Assembly: GCA_015658495.1 (NCBI GenBank)
Contig: DQOT01000081.1
Coordinates: 1-9,790, forward strand
Direction: 5' to 3'
Source: Fidelibacterota bacterium
Lineage (GTDB): Bacteria; Fidelibacterota; Marinisomatia; Marinisomatales; UBA1611
Length of the DNA stretch: 9,790 nucleotides
Shown: positions 1 to 7,452 of the stretch, piece after piece
Position numbering within the stretch: the stretch's first letter is position 1
How the letters are laid out: each line of letters starts with the position of its first letter
Translations under genes and position numbers: made by a program
The notes under the pieces: model-generated
Database searches by the model: none
What the model saw: only the letters and a program-made list of their open reading frames with translations
Told to the model about the DNA's origin: nothing

Positions 1-123
1 AAAACCACGGGCACTTTGTACCATCGTGATCGCGGCGGTCAGCGTGGTCTTGCCATGATCCACGTGACCGATCGTGCCGATGTTCACGTGCGGTTTGGTT
101 CTTTCAAATTTTTGTTTAGCCAT
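1..123 (-). CDS. tuf: Elongation factor Tu, N-terminal 41 codons (cut by window edge)
   Basis: EF-Tu is the cytoplasmic GTPase that carries aminoacyl-tRNA to the ribosomal A site. The visible protein starts [20 protein letters not shown] and continues through the P-loop GHVDHGKT at residues 19-26, a near-exact match to the universal EF-Tu N-terminus. The ATG at 121-123 has a GGAG eight bases upstream. The gene follows fusA after 25 bp, the classical str order. The reading frame is open to base 1, so only about a tenth of the usual ~395-residue protein is present and the switch regions and domains II and III cannot be judged. Residues 34-41 (MVQSARGF) fall in a variable stretch. The first 100 bases of the window are about 57% G+C, richer than most of the neighbouring genes, which may only reflect the codon bias of a very highly expressed gene. 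Confidence 0.97.
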   Translation of the reverse strand, partial: MAKQKFERTKPHVNIGTIGHVDHGKTTLTAAITMVQSARGF

Positions 124-131
124 TTTTCAAA

Positions 132-135
132 CTCC
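132..135 (-). promoter_or_regulatory. Shine-Dalgarno sequence of tuf
   Basis: GGAG on the minus strand, with 8 nt between it and the ATG of tuf, a near-ideal spacing. It lies in the 25-bp fusA-tuf gap, inside a small palindrome (131-141, two 5-bp arms around one base). As RNA this could form at most a 4-bp stem with a 3-nt loop, probably too weak to block initiation. Confidence 0.8.
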
Positions 136-148
136 AGGAGTGATATGA

Positions 149-2239
149 TTAAGAGACTTTTCCATGCACTTTTTCCAGTATCTCTGTTTCAATGCTGGCT
201 GGCACTTGCTGATATTTTGCGAATTCCATGTGGAAGACTGCTCGGCCTTGTGTGATAGAACGAAGATCAGTCACATAACCGAACATGGCGCTCAATGGCA
301 CGAATGCCCGAACAACCTGCGCTTCCTTACGCTGTTCCATGCCACCAATTTTTCCGCGACGGGAGCTTAAATCACCCATCACATCACCCAGATATTCATC
401 CGGAACAATGACTTCAACTTTCATGATCGGTTCCATCAATTTTGGTGATGCTTTCTTACACGCATCCTGAATGGCCATAGATCCGGCGATCTTGAACGCC
501 ATCTCGGATGAATCCACATCATGATAAGAACCGAAGATCAATTCGACACGAATGTCTTCGATTGGATACCCAGCAATCACACCATTCTTGATGGCTTCTT
601 TTATTCCAGCATCCACGGAAGGGATATATTCACGAGGAATAACACCCCCAACGATTTTATTCTCAAAATGATATCCTTTTCCTGGCTCATTCGGTTTAAC
701 ATTGATCACAACATGACCATATTGACCGCGGCCACCAGACTGCCGCACAAATTTCATTTCCACGTTAGACACGGCCTTGGTGATTGCTTCACGGTAGGCA
801 ACCATGGGTTGACCAATGTTTGCTTGGACCTTGAATTCACGAAGAAGTCTATCCACCAGGATTTCCAAGTGAAGTTCACCCATCCCAGCAATGATGGTTT
901 GCCCCGTTTCTTCATCCGTTGAAACACGAAAAGTTGGATCTTCTTCTCCCAATTTTTGAAGTCCTTTGAAAAGAGCATCCTGATCTCCTTTGCTGACGGG
1001 CTCAACAGAAACTGCTACAACTGGTTCTGGAAAATCCATCGATTCAAGCAGAATTGGATTTTTTTCGTCACAGATCGTATGACCTGTTTTTACATTTTTT
1101 AAACCAACTGCAGCAATGATCTCACCGGTTGAAACTGCTTCGCGTTCTTCACGTTTATTAGAATGCATCAAGAGAATTCGGCTAATTCTTTCACGCTTCC
1201 CTGTAGTAGGATTATAAACATATGAACCTGCATCCAATCTTCCAGAATAAACACGCATATAAGTCAGTTTACCAACATAAGGGTCGGTCATAATTTTGAA
1301 AGCAAGGGCACTAAAAGGTTCGTCATCATTTGGCTCGCGTATTAGGGGTGTGTCAGAATTTCTTGTATCTGTTCCTTTGATAGCTCCAACATCAAGCGGT
1401 GAAGGCAAAAGATTAATAATTGCGTCCAAAAGCCGTTGAACACCCTTGTTTTTGAAAGCAGAACCACAAAGTGTGGGAATAAAAGTGTTATCCAAACATC
1501 CTTTCCGGATCGCCGCTTTCAATTCAGCAACGGTGATTTCTTCATCTGCGAGATATTTCTCCATCAAATGTTCATCGTAAGTCGCTGTTTCTTCAATTAA
1601 ATGATGGCGCCATTTTTCTGCTTCTTCCTGCAAATCAGCAGGAATTTCACCATATTCAAATCTGGAGCCCAAGGTGCTTTCATTATAAAGGATGGATTTC
1701 ATTTCCATCAAATCTATGATACCAGTGAACATTTCTCCACCACCGATTGGAATTACCATCGGTAAAGGTGTTGCTCCAAGACGATCCTTGATCATTTCAA
1801 CCACATGATAAAAATCAGCACCAACACGATCCATTTTATTTACAAATGCGATACGAGGAACATTATATTTATCAGCCTGCCGCCAAACAGTTTCACTCTG
1901 AGGTTCTACACCACCCACAGCACAAAAGACAGCTACAGCACCATCAAGTACACGAAGTGACCGTTCTACTTCAACGGTAAAATCAACGTGGCCGGGTGTA
2001 TCAATAATATTAATACGGTGATCTTCCCACATACAGGTGGTTGCAGCAGATGTGATTGTAATACCACGTTCCTGTTCCTGTTCCATCCAGTCCATGGTGG
2101 CTGCGCCATCATGCACCTCACCAATACGGTGGGTTCGACCGGTATAATACAGTACACGTTCTGTTAAAGTCGTTTTACCGGCATCAATGTGCGCCATGAT
2201 ACCGATATTTCTAACTTGTTCTAAATTGGTTTGTTTCAC
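149..2239 (-). CDS. fusA: Translation elongation factor G (EF-G)
   Basis: EF-G is the GTPase that drives tRNA-mRNA translocation and, with ribosome recycling factor, splits post-termination ribosomes. The 696 residues match the usual ~690-705. Visible GTPase motifs are G1 AHIDAGKTT (16-24), G2 RGITI (58-62), G3 DTPGH (80-84, with His84 at the catalytic position), G4 NKMD (134-137) and G5 GSA (259-261). Domain II spans roughly 300-400 and domain III 405-480 ([15 protein letters not shown] at 451-465). Domain IV spans about 483-605; its tip [13 protein letters not shown] (570-582) carries the His that enters the decoding site. Domain V runs to the end. The start is GTG at 2237-2239. An in-frame TAG lies 12 nt upstream and the next ATG is Met15, inside the G domain, so no other start fits. 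The ribosome-binding site is weak (AGAG/TAGG). The gene follows rpsG after 21 bp and precedes tuf by 25 bp. This is the canonical translocase, not a diverged EF-G2 paralogue, judging from intact motifs and the str context. Confidence 0.98.
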   Translation of the reverse strand: MKQTNLEQVRNIGIMAHIDAGKTTLTERVLYYTGRTHRIGEVHDGAATMDWMEQEQERGITITSAATTCMWEDHRINIIDTPGHVDFTVEVERSLRVLDGAVAVFCAVGGVEPQSETVWRQADKYNVPRIAFVNKMDRVGADFYHVVEMIKDRLGATPLPMVIPIGGGEMFTGIIDLMEMKSILYNESTLGSRFEYGEIPADLQEEAEKWRHHLIEETATYDEHLMEKYLADEEITVAELKAAIRKGCLDNTFIPTLCGSAFKNKGVQRLLDAIINLLPSPLDVGAIKGTDTRNSDTPLIREPNDDEPFSALAFKIMTDPYVGKLTYMRVYSGRLDAGSYVYNPTTGKRERISRILLMHSNKREEREAVSTGEIIAAVGLKNVKTGHTICDEKNPILLESMDFPEPVVAVSVEPVSKGDQDALFKGLQKLGEEDPTFRVSTDEETGQTIIAGMGELHLEILVDRLLREFKVQANIGQPMVAYREAITKAVSNVEMKFVRQSGGRGQYGHVVINVKPNEPGKGYHFENKIVGGVIPREYIPSVDAGIKEAIKNGVIAGYPIEDIRVELIFGSYHDVDSSEMAFKIAGSMAIQDACKKASPKLMEPIMKVEVIVPDEYLGDVMGDLSSRRGKIGGMEQRKEAQVVRAFVPLSAMFGYVTDLRSITQGRAVFHMEFAKYQQVPASIETEILEKVHGKVS

Positions 2240-2260
2240 CTGCCTACTCTAAATCAACGA

Positions 2261-2725
2261 TTAACGAAAATGAGCAAATGCTTTGTTGGCGTCTGCCATG
2301 CGGTGGATGTCATCTTTCTTTTTGACAGCGCCACCCTCGCCATTGGCTGCAGAGATCAATTCAGCTGCTAATTTTTCTGACATGGGTTTCCCTGACCGTC
2401 CAACTGCCGCATTGATGAGCCAATGCGAAGCGAGGTAAAAACGGCGATTTTTTGGTACTTCGATGGGAACTTGATAGGTGGCACCACCAATTCTGCGGGA
2501 TTTAACCTCTATGGATGGAGAAGTATTTTCAATCGCCTTTTTGAAAATCTTCAGACCTTCAGTTTTAGTGCGCTGCTTTATGACATCCATTGCACCATAA
2601 AAAATCCTTTCAGCTATACCTTTTTTACCTTGCTCCATAATGTAATTCACAAATTTGGCAACCAGTTTATCATTATAAACCGGATCAGGTAATATTTGTC
2701 TACGTTCTGGTCGTCTACGTCTCAT
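2261..2725 (-). CDS. rpsG: 30S ribosomal protein S7
   Basis: S7 is the primary assembly protein of the 30S head; it binds the 3' major domain of 16S rRNA and contacts E-site tRNA. The 154 residues are close to the common 155-156. Hallmarks are the basic N-terminus MRRRRPERRQILPDP, the motif VKSRRIGGATYQVP (74-87, leading into the beta-hairpin) and the C-terminal AVKKKDDIHRMADANKAFAH (133-152). The ATG at 2723-2725 is the expected start. The 12-bp gap after rpsL holds only AAAGAATAAATC, with no convincing Shine-Dalgarno, so initiation probably depends on ribosomes finishing rpsL. In E. coli, S7 represses its own synthesis through a structured rpsL-rpsG spacer of roughly 100 nt; a 12-bp spacer cannot hold that operator. 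Confidence 0.98.
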   Translation of the reverse strand: MRRRRPERRQILPDPVYNDKLVAKFVNYIMEQGKKGIAERIFYGAMDVIKQRTKTEGLKIFKKAIENTSPSIEVKSRRIGGATYQVPIEVPKNRRFYLASHWLINAAVGRSGKPMSEKLAAELISAANGEGGAVKKKDDIHRMADANKAFAHFR

Positions 2726-2737
2726 GATTTATTCTTT

Positions 2738-3109
2738 TTATTTTAGCTTTTTAGCCCCGTAACGGGAACGACTTGTTTTCCGATCACTCACACCGGCTGT
2801 ATCCAGTGTACCACGAATAATGTGATAGCGAACACCGGGTAAATCCTTTACACGTCCCCCTTCAATGAGAACAATACTATGTTCCTGCAGGTTGTGCCCT
2901 TCACCGGGAATGTAAGCCGCAACTTCCATCCCATTGGTTAAACGCACACGAGCCACTTTCCGCAATGCAGAATTCGGCTTTTTAGGTGTCGTTGTATAAA
3001 CACGAGTACACACACCCCGTTTCTGGGGGTTACTCATGAGTGCCGGTGTGCGAGTTTTCTTTAAAACACGCTTCCGACCTTTTCGAACTAATTGGTTTAT
3101 CGTCGGCAT
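2738..3109 (-). CDS. rpsL: 30S ribosomal protein S12
   Basis: S12 sits at the decoding centre of the 30S subunit, controls accuracy and is the site of classical streptomycin resistance. At 123 residues it is almost exactly the E. coli length (124). Conserved blocks are [13 protein letters not shown] at the N-terminus, [20 protein letters not shown] (28-47), [10 protein letters not shown] (69-78) and [13 protein letters not shown] (84-96). Lys43 and Lys88, where resistance mutations usually fall, are both the wild-type lysine. Asp89, the residue methylthiolated by RimO in E. coli, is present. The ATG at 3107-3109 is supported by the conserved N-terminus. No Shine-Dalgarno is seen within 15 nt upstream; the leader next to the start is A-rich (GATAAAACGAT). 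It is the first gene of the str segment, 78 bp after rpoC. Confidence 0.98.
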   Translation of the reverse strand: MPTINQLVRKGRKRVLKKTRTPALMSNPQKRGVCTRVYTTTPKKPNSALRKVARVRLTNGMEVAAYIPGEGHNLQEHSIVLIEGGRVKDLPGVRYHIIRGTLDTAGVSDRKTSRSRYGAKKLK

Positions 3110-3154
3110 ATCGTTTTATCTAAAGCCTATAAATTTACGAAAGAAATAGAATAT

Positions 3155-3182
3155 ACTATAATGGTTGTTTAAGTATTTTCAT
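3155..3182 (-). promoter_or_regulatory. Possible weak sigma70-type promoter before rpsL
   Basis: On the minus strand, ATGAAA (3177-3182, four of six matches to TTGACA) is followed after 16 bp by TATAGT (3155-3160, five of six matches to TATAAT). Transcription would begin near 3148, giving a leader of about 40 nt before the rpsL ATG. The position is right for an internal promoter that lets str genes be expressed apart from rpoBC. In so AT-rich a stretch such matches arise easily by chance, and promoter consensus differs in Bacteroidetes-like lineages, so this is only a candidate. Confidence 0.25.
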
Positions 3183-3187
3183 GGTTT

Positions 3188-6100
3188 TTACGCTACAGCG
3201 TCGCCCAATTCGGGCGCTACTTCTTCTCCGATATCATGCGCACCTACAAGGATGTCACGAAAGCCTGGTGTCCCGGTTCCAGCAGGGATCAAACGACCCA
3301 CAGCTACATTCTCTTTTAACCCTTGCAGATAGTCCGTTTTCCCAGCTGTAGATGCGTCGGTCAATACACGAGTTGTTTCCTGGAATGATGCAGCAGAAAT
3401 GAAACTTTCAGTGTTCAATGATGCACGCGTAATACCCATCAGAATTGGCTCAAACGTGGCCGGTTTTGGTTTCCGATACGTGGCTAATTCCTGCCCATCT
3501 GCTTTCAGATCTTTATTGATCTCCAGGAATTCTGCGCGATCGATCATGGAACCTGGCTCCAGGTCCGAATCACCCACTTCATTGACGATCACCATTTTGA
3601 AGATGCGGTCGTTTTCTGCAAAGAAATCACGTTTTGCAACGCGATCCTCTTCGAGGAACCATGTATCACCTGGATCTTTTACACTGACTTTCTGCATCAT
3701 CTGGCCTACAATGACTTCAATGTGTTTATCATTGATTTTCACACCCTGCAAACGATACACTTCCTGGATCTCATTGACGAGATAGTCCCGAACCGCTGCT
3801 GGTCCGAGAACATGGAGAATATCGTCAGGAGAGATAGCGCCTTCACAAAGGTTTGTTCCGGCATTAATATAATCGCCTTCATGAACAATCACGTGTTTAC
3901 CATAAGGGATCGAGTATGTTCTCTCTTCCCCATCAACACCCATAACATGGATCTTGCGGACTCCGCGCTTTGTATCACCAAAACGGATGGTACCATTGAT
4001 TTCTGTCATGACAGCAGGGTTTGCAGGTTTCCGCGCTTCAAACAATTCAGCAACACGGGGAAGACCTCCCGTAATATCACGAGTTTTACCAATATCCTTT
4101 GGAATTTTCACCAAAGTTTGTCCACGATCCACTTTTTGTTTATCCGTTACAACCAAGGTGGCTTTCACGGGCAGGATGGTTCCCCCGGCCAAGATCTTAT
4201 CCGTCTTATCAACGATCTCGATGTGAGGGCTCAATTTCCGGTCACGAGCCTCAACCACAACCATTTGCTTTTTACCACCTTCGACAGATTCAACAGCATA
4301 GGTTTCGCCTTCAATAAAATCTTTCAAAGAGACTAAACCAGTTTCACGTGCCAAAATAATGTCTGTATAAGGATCCCACTGAATCAATATTGTTTTCGCA
4401 AGGATCTCATCGACTTCATTGACAAATATTGTTGAACCATATGGGACATTGAATGAGGCGTTTTCTACTCCATCTTTATTCAAAATAAAGAGTTTAGCGT
4501 GGCGCACCATACAACGGCGAACTTTTATTCCAGCTTCATCTATTGTATCAGCAAAATCATAATTGTCAGAGAATTTTACAGTCCCTGGGCGTTTTGTGAC
4601 CATTTCTGATTGTTCAATAATACGTGTCGCGGTACCCCCAATGTGGAAGGTACGGAGCGTTAACTGTGTACCCGGCTCACCAATACTTTGAGCAGCACGT
4701 ATACCAACGGCTGTTCCTATATCTACTAATTGATGGGTTGAGAGATCCCATCCATAACATTTCGCACAGCAACCCCGTTTCGCTTCACAAGTCAGGATCG
4801 AACGGATACGGATATTTTCCACGCCGCTATCGCCAATCATTTCAGCTTCTTCGTGTTCGATCGCAGATCCTGCTTTAACAACAACTTCTCCTTTCACAAT
4901 GAAATCATCTAAAACAGTTCTGCCAAGAATCCGGTCTGACAAGGGTTCAATTATTTCTTCACCTTCTTTTAAGTCAGCGATCAGGATACCATTGATCGTG
5001 TTACAATCTGTGATATAAACAACTACATCTTGCGCAACATCAACCAATCGACGGGTTAAATAACCAGCGTCTGCTGTTTTCAATGCAGTATCAGCCAAAC
5101 CTTTACGTGCACCGTGAGTCGAGATAAAGTACTCAAATACGGACAAGCCTTCCTTAAAGTTTGATGTAATCGGTGATTCAATAATTTCACCCACACCCCC
5201 CTTCATTGATTTTTGCGGTTTAGCCATCAATCCACGCATACCAGCCAACTGTTTGATCTGATCTTGTGAACCACGGGCACCAGAATCCGCCATCATATAA
5301 ACGGGGTTAAACCCGCCACGATCTTGCCGCAAGGCATCCATCATGGATCCTGCAACACGGTTTGTGGCATGTGTCCAAACGTCAATGACCTTATTATACC
5401 GTTCACCATCGGTTAAGATGTGACGATCAAATTTGTTTTTAATATCGTCAACTTCTTTTTGCGCTTCATCCAGGATGTCATCTTTCTGATCAGGAATTAA
5501 AACATCACTGATTGCAATAGAAACACCACTGACGGTCGCCATTCTGAATCCCAGTTCTTTTAATCGATCCAGGAAAAGAACTGTTTGGAAATTTCCAGTG
5601 ATCAAATACACATGATTAACAATTTGAGTCAATTTTTTCTTATTGATAAGGTCATTGACAAATTCAACACCTTCCGGAAGAACTGAACTGAAGATAATTC
5701 GTCCAACGGTGGTATTCTTGATCCATTTGCCATTATGACGAACATTTACGATTGCGTGGAGGCCCACTGCTTTATTTTCATAAGCGAGCAGCCCTTCTCC
5801 AATCGAGCCAAAAAATTTACCTTCACCTTTATCCCCTTCTTTCGGGCGGGTCAGGTAGTAGCATCCCAACACCATATCCTGGGAAGGAACGGCAATGGGT
5901 TGACCATTTGCAGGATGAAGAATATTGTGACTGGCCAGCATCAACATCCTTGATTCCATTTGGGCTTCCAAAGAAAGCGGGATGTGAACTGCCATCTGAT
6001 CACCATCAAAGTCAGCATTAAATGCTGAACAGACCAAGGGGTGCAATTGGATCGCCTTACCATCGATGAGTACAGGCTGGAATGCCTGGATACCGAGACG

Positions 6101-7435
6101 GTGAAGCGTTGGTGCACGATTGAGAAGCACAGGGTGATCCTGTACAACATATTCTAAAACTTTATAAACAACCGGTTCACGGTTTTCCACCATGAGTTTT
6201 GCGCTTCTCGGGGTTTGAGTGTAACCGCGAGCAATGAGTTCATGGATCATGTGTGGCTTAAATAATTCAAGCGCCATATTCTTTGGCATTCCACATTCAT
6301 GAAGTTTAAGGTTGGGCCCAACAACGATCACGGAACGGCCGGAATAATCAACACGTTTACCGAGAAGGTTTTGACGGAATCGTCCTGTCTTTCCTCGAAG
6401 CATATCAGAGAGAGACTTTAATGGACGGCGTGATCCACTCCGAATCGCTGTTTTTCGTCGGTTGTTATCAAATAATGCGTCAACAGCTTCTTGAAGCATC
6501 CGTTTTTCATTTCTTAAAATGACATCAGGGGCTTTGATCTCCATCAACTGCTTAAGACGATTGTTACGAATAATAATTCGACGATAAAGATCGTTCAGAT
6601 CAGATGCAGCAAAACGACCCCCTTCAAGCGGGACCAACGGACGTAATTCCGGTGGGATCACAGGAAGAATGGAAACGATCATCCATTCTGGTTTGTTCAA
6701 CCGTTTTTTGGTCGGATCGGGCACGAATGATTGAACGACTTTCATTCGTTTTAATGCATCGCCACGTTTTTGCTTCGATTTGGATGTCTTAACAATATTG
6801 ATCAATTCTTTTTTCAATTCGATGATATTCAGCCTTGAAAGCATTTCTTTCATGGCTTCGCCACCCATGGTCGCATAAAAATAATCATCATTATCTCTAT
6901 CTTCCTCGGAAACAGCCAAATATCCGAACTGCTGTTCGAGTTCGAGGTATTCTTCCTCTTCGATCAACTCGAAGCGATCAAGACCACTTTCACCGGGTTC
7001 AATCACCATGAACATTTCATAGTAAATCACACGCTCAAGATCCTTGGTGCTTTTTCCGGCGAGATAACTCAACTTACTCGGAATGGAACGCAGGTACCAG
7101 ATGTGTACCACAGGTACAGCCAGGGTGATATGCCCCATCCGTTCCCGTCGGACTTTTTTACGTGTGACTTCAACACCACAACGATCACAAATGATGCCGC
7201 GATAGCGGATCCCTTTGTATTTACCACAATGACATTCATAATCTTTTACCGGTCCAAAGATCTTTTCACAAAAAAGACCATCTTTTTCCGGTTTGTATGA
7301 GCGGTAGTTAATCGTTTCCGGCTTTAAGACTTCCCCGTAAGAACGGGCAAGGATCATTTCCGGAGATGCTAATCCTATGGTGATTGAATTATATTTTTTG
7401 GATGTGTCAATACTAGTTGATTGGATGTAAGTCAA
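3188..7435 (-). CDS. rpoC: DNA-directed RNA polymerase subunit beta-prime
   Basis: Largest catalytic subunit of RNA polymerase. The 1415 residues are near E. coli's 1407. The N-terminal zinc-binding domain has Cys68, Cys70, Cys83 and Cys86. The catalytic loop NADFDGD (473-479) supplies Asp475, Asp477 and Asp479 for the active-site magnesium. The second zinc site is Cys811, Cys883, Cys890 and Cys893. [20 protein letters not shown] (716-735) leads to the bridge helix (about 767-801), followed by the trigger-loop segment [18 protein letters not shown] (917-934). A large insertion splits the trigger loop (about 938-1116), and a short Gly-containing insert (742-749) precedes the bridge helix. The C-terminus keeps [20 protein letters not shown] and [16 protein letters not shown]. 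The start is TTG at 7433-7435: in frame upstream lie GCT, TTT, GTA, GGA and then TAA, while the next ATG (Met27) would cut a conserved block. AAGGAG is 8 nt away. Seventeen bases separate it from rpoB. Confidence 0.98.
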   Translation of the reverse strand: MTYIQSTSIDTSKKYNSITIGLASPEMILARSYGEVLKPETINYRSYKPEKDGLFCEKIFGPVKDYECHCGKYKGIRYRGIICDRCGVEVTRKKVRRERMGHITLAVPVVHIWYLRSIPSKLSYLAGKSTKDLERVIYYEMFMVIEPGESGLDRFELIEEEEYLELEQQFGYLAVSEEDRDNDDYFYATMGGEAMKEMLSRLNIIELKKELINIVKTSKSKQKRGDALKRMKVVQSFVPDPTKKRLNKPEWMIVSILPVIPPELRPLVPLEGGRFAASDLNDLYRRIIIRNNRLKQLMEIKAPDVILRNEKRMLQEAVDALFDNNRRKTAIRSGSRRPLKSLSDMLRGKTGRFRQNLLGKRVDYSGRSVIVVGPNLKLHECGMPKNMALELFKPHMIHELIARGYTQTPRSAKLMVENREPVVYKVLEYVVQDHPVLLNRAPTLHRLGIQAFQPVLIDGKAIQLHPLVCSAFNADFDGDQMAVHIPLSLEAQMESRMLMLASHNILHPANGQPIAVPSQDMVLGCYYLTRPKEGDKGEGKFFGSIGEGLLAYENKAVGLHAIVNVRHNGKWIKNTTVGRIIFSSVLPEGVEFVNDLINKKKLTQIVNHVYLITGNFQTVLFLDRLKELGFRMATVSGVSIAISDVLIPDQKDDILDEAQKEVDDIKNKFDRHILTDGERYNKVIDVWTHATNRVAGSMMDALRQDRGGFNPVYMMADSGARGSQDQIKQLAGMRGLMAKPQKSMKGGVGEIIESPITSNFKEGLSVFEYFISTHGARKGLADTALKTADAGYLTRRLVDVAQDVVVYITDCNTINGILIADLKEGEEIIEPLSDRILGRTVLDDFIVKGEVVVKAGSAIEHEEAEMIGDSGVENIRIRSILTCEAKRGCCAKCYGWDLSTHQLVDIGTAVGIRAAQSIGEPGTQLTLRTFHIGGTATRIIEQSEMVTKRPGTVKFSDNYDFADTIDEAGIKVRRCMVRHAKLFILNKDGVENASFNVPYGSTIFVNEVDEILAKTILIQWDPYTDIILARETGLVSLKDFIEGETYAVESVEGGKKQMVVVEARDRKLSPHIEIVDKTDKILAGGTILPVKATLVVTDKQKVDRGQTLVKIPKDIGKTRDITGGLPRVAELFEARKPANPAVMTEINGTIRFGDTKRGVRKIHVMGVDGEERTYSIPYGKHVIVHEGDYINAGTNLCEGAISPDDILHVLGPAAVRDYLVNEIQEVYRLQGVKINDKHIEVIVGQMMQKVSVKDPGDTWFLEEDRVAKRDFFAENDRIFKMVIVNEVGDSDLEPGSMIDRAEFLEINKDLKADGQELATYRKPKPATFEPILMGITRASLNTESFISAASFQETTRVLTDASTAGKTDYLQGLKENVAVGRLIPAGTGTPGFRDILVGAHDIGEEVAPELGDAVA
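4088..4624 (-). other. Insertion in the beta-prime trigger loop (SI3-like)
   Basis: Codons for about residues 938-1116 of RpoC separate FHIGG of the trigger loop from [19 protein letters not shown]. In Thermus-type beta-prime these two parts are nearly adjacent, whereas E. coli carries the ~190-residue SI3 domain at the same place. The insert here, about 180 residues, contains [15 protein letters not shown] and [16 protein letters not shown], which resemble E. coli SI3 (VPYGAVL..., NWDPHTMPVITEVSG). It is probably a homologous pair of barrel-type domains that affects pausing and cleavage. Edges are approximate. Confidence 0.8.
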
Positions 7436-7443
7436 AGCAAATA

Positions 7444-7449
7444 CTCCTT
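7444..7449 (-). promoter_or_regulatory. Shine-Dalgarno sequence that fixes the TTG start of rpoC
   Basis: AAGGAG on the minus strand with 8 nt to the TTG at 7433-7435. It lies in the 17-bp rpoB-rpoC gap, two bases inside the last rpoB stop codon's downstream flank. Its good match and spacing compensate for the weak TTG codon and support this start over Met27. Confidence 0.85.
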
Positions 7450-7452
7450 ACG

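Noticed and set aside
521..922. 133-codon open frame on the plus strand, antisense to fusA
   Set aside because: It is opposite domains III and IV of EF-G, which are fully conserved in sequence. No independent support exists.
3135..3165. Possible hairpin ATAG...CTAT in the rpoC-rpsL gap
   Set aside because: Only 4 bp of A/T-rich stem with a mismatch beyond it and no T run, so it is not a credible terminator or regulatory structure.
3155..3182. Eight-codon mini-ORF (MKILKQPL, then TAG) just after the rpoC stop, on the minus strand
   Set aside because: It has no ribosome-binding site and no repeated regulatory codon, and it sits in AT-rich sequence where short ORFs are expected. There is no attenuator hairpin to go with it.
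3722..4336. 204-codon open frame on the plus strand, antisense to rpoC
   Set aside because: It lies wholly opposite conserved rpoC codons, its protein shows no recognisable motif, and it lacks a convincing ribosome-binding site. It is a shadow frame.
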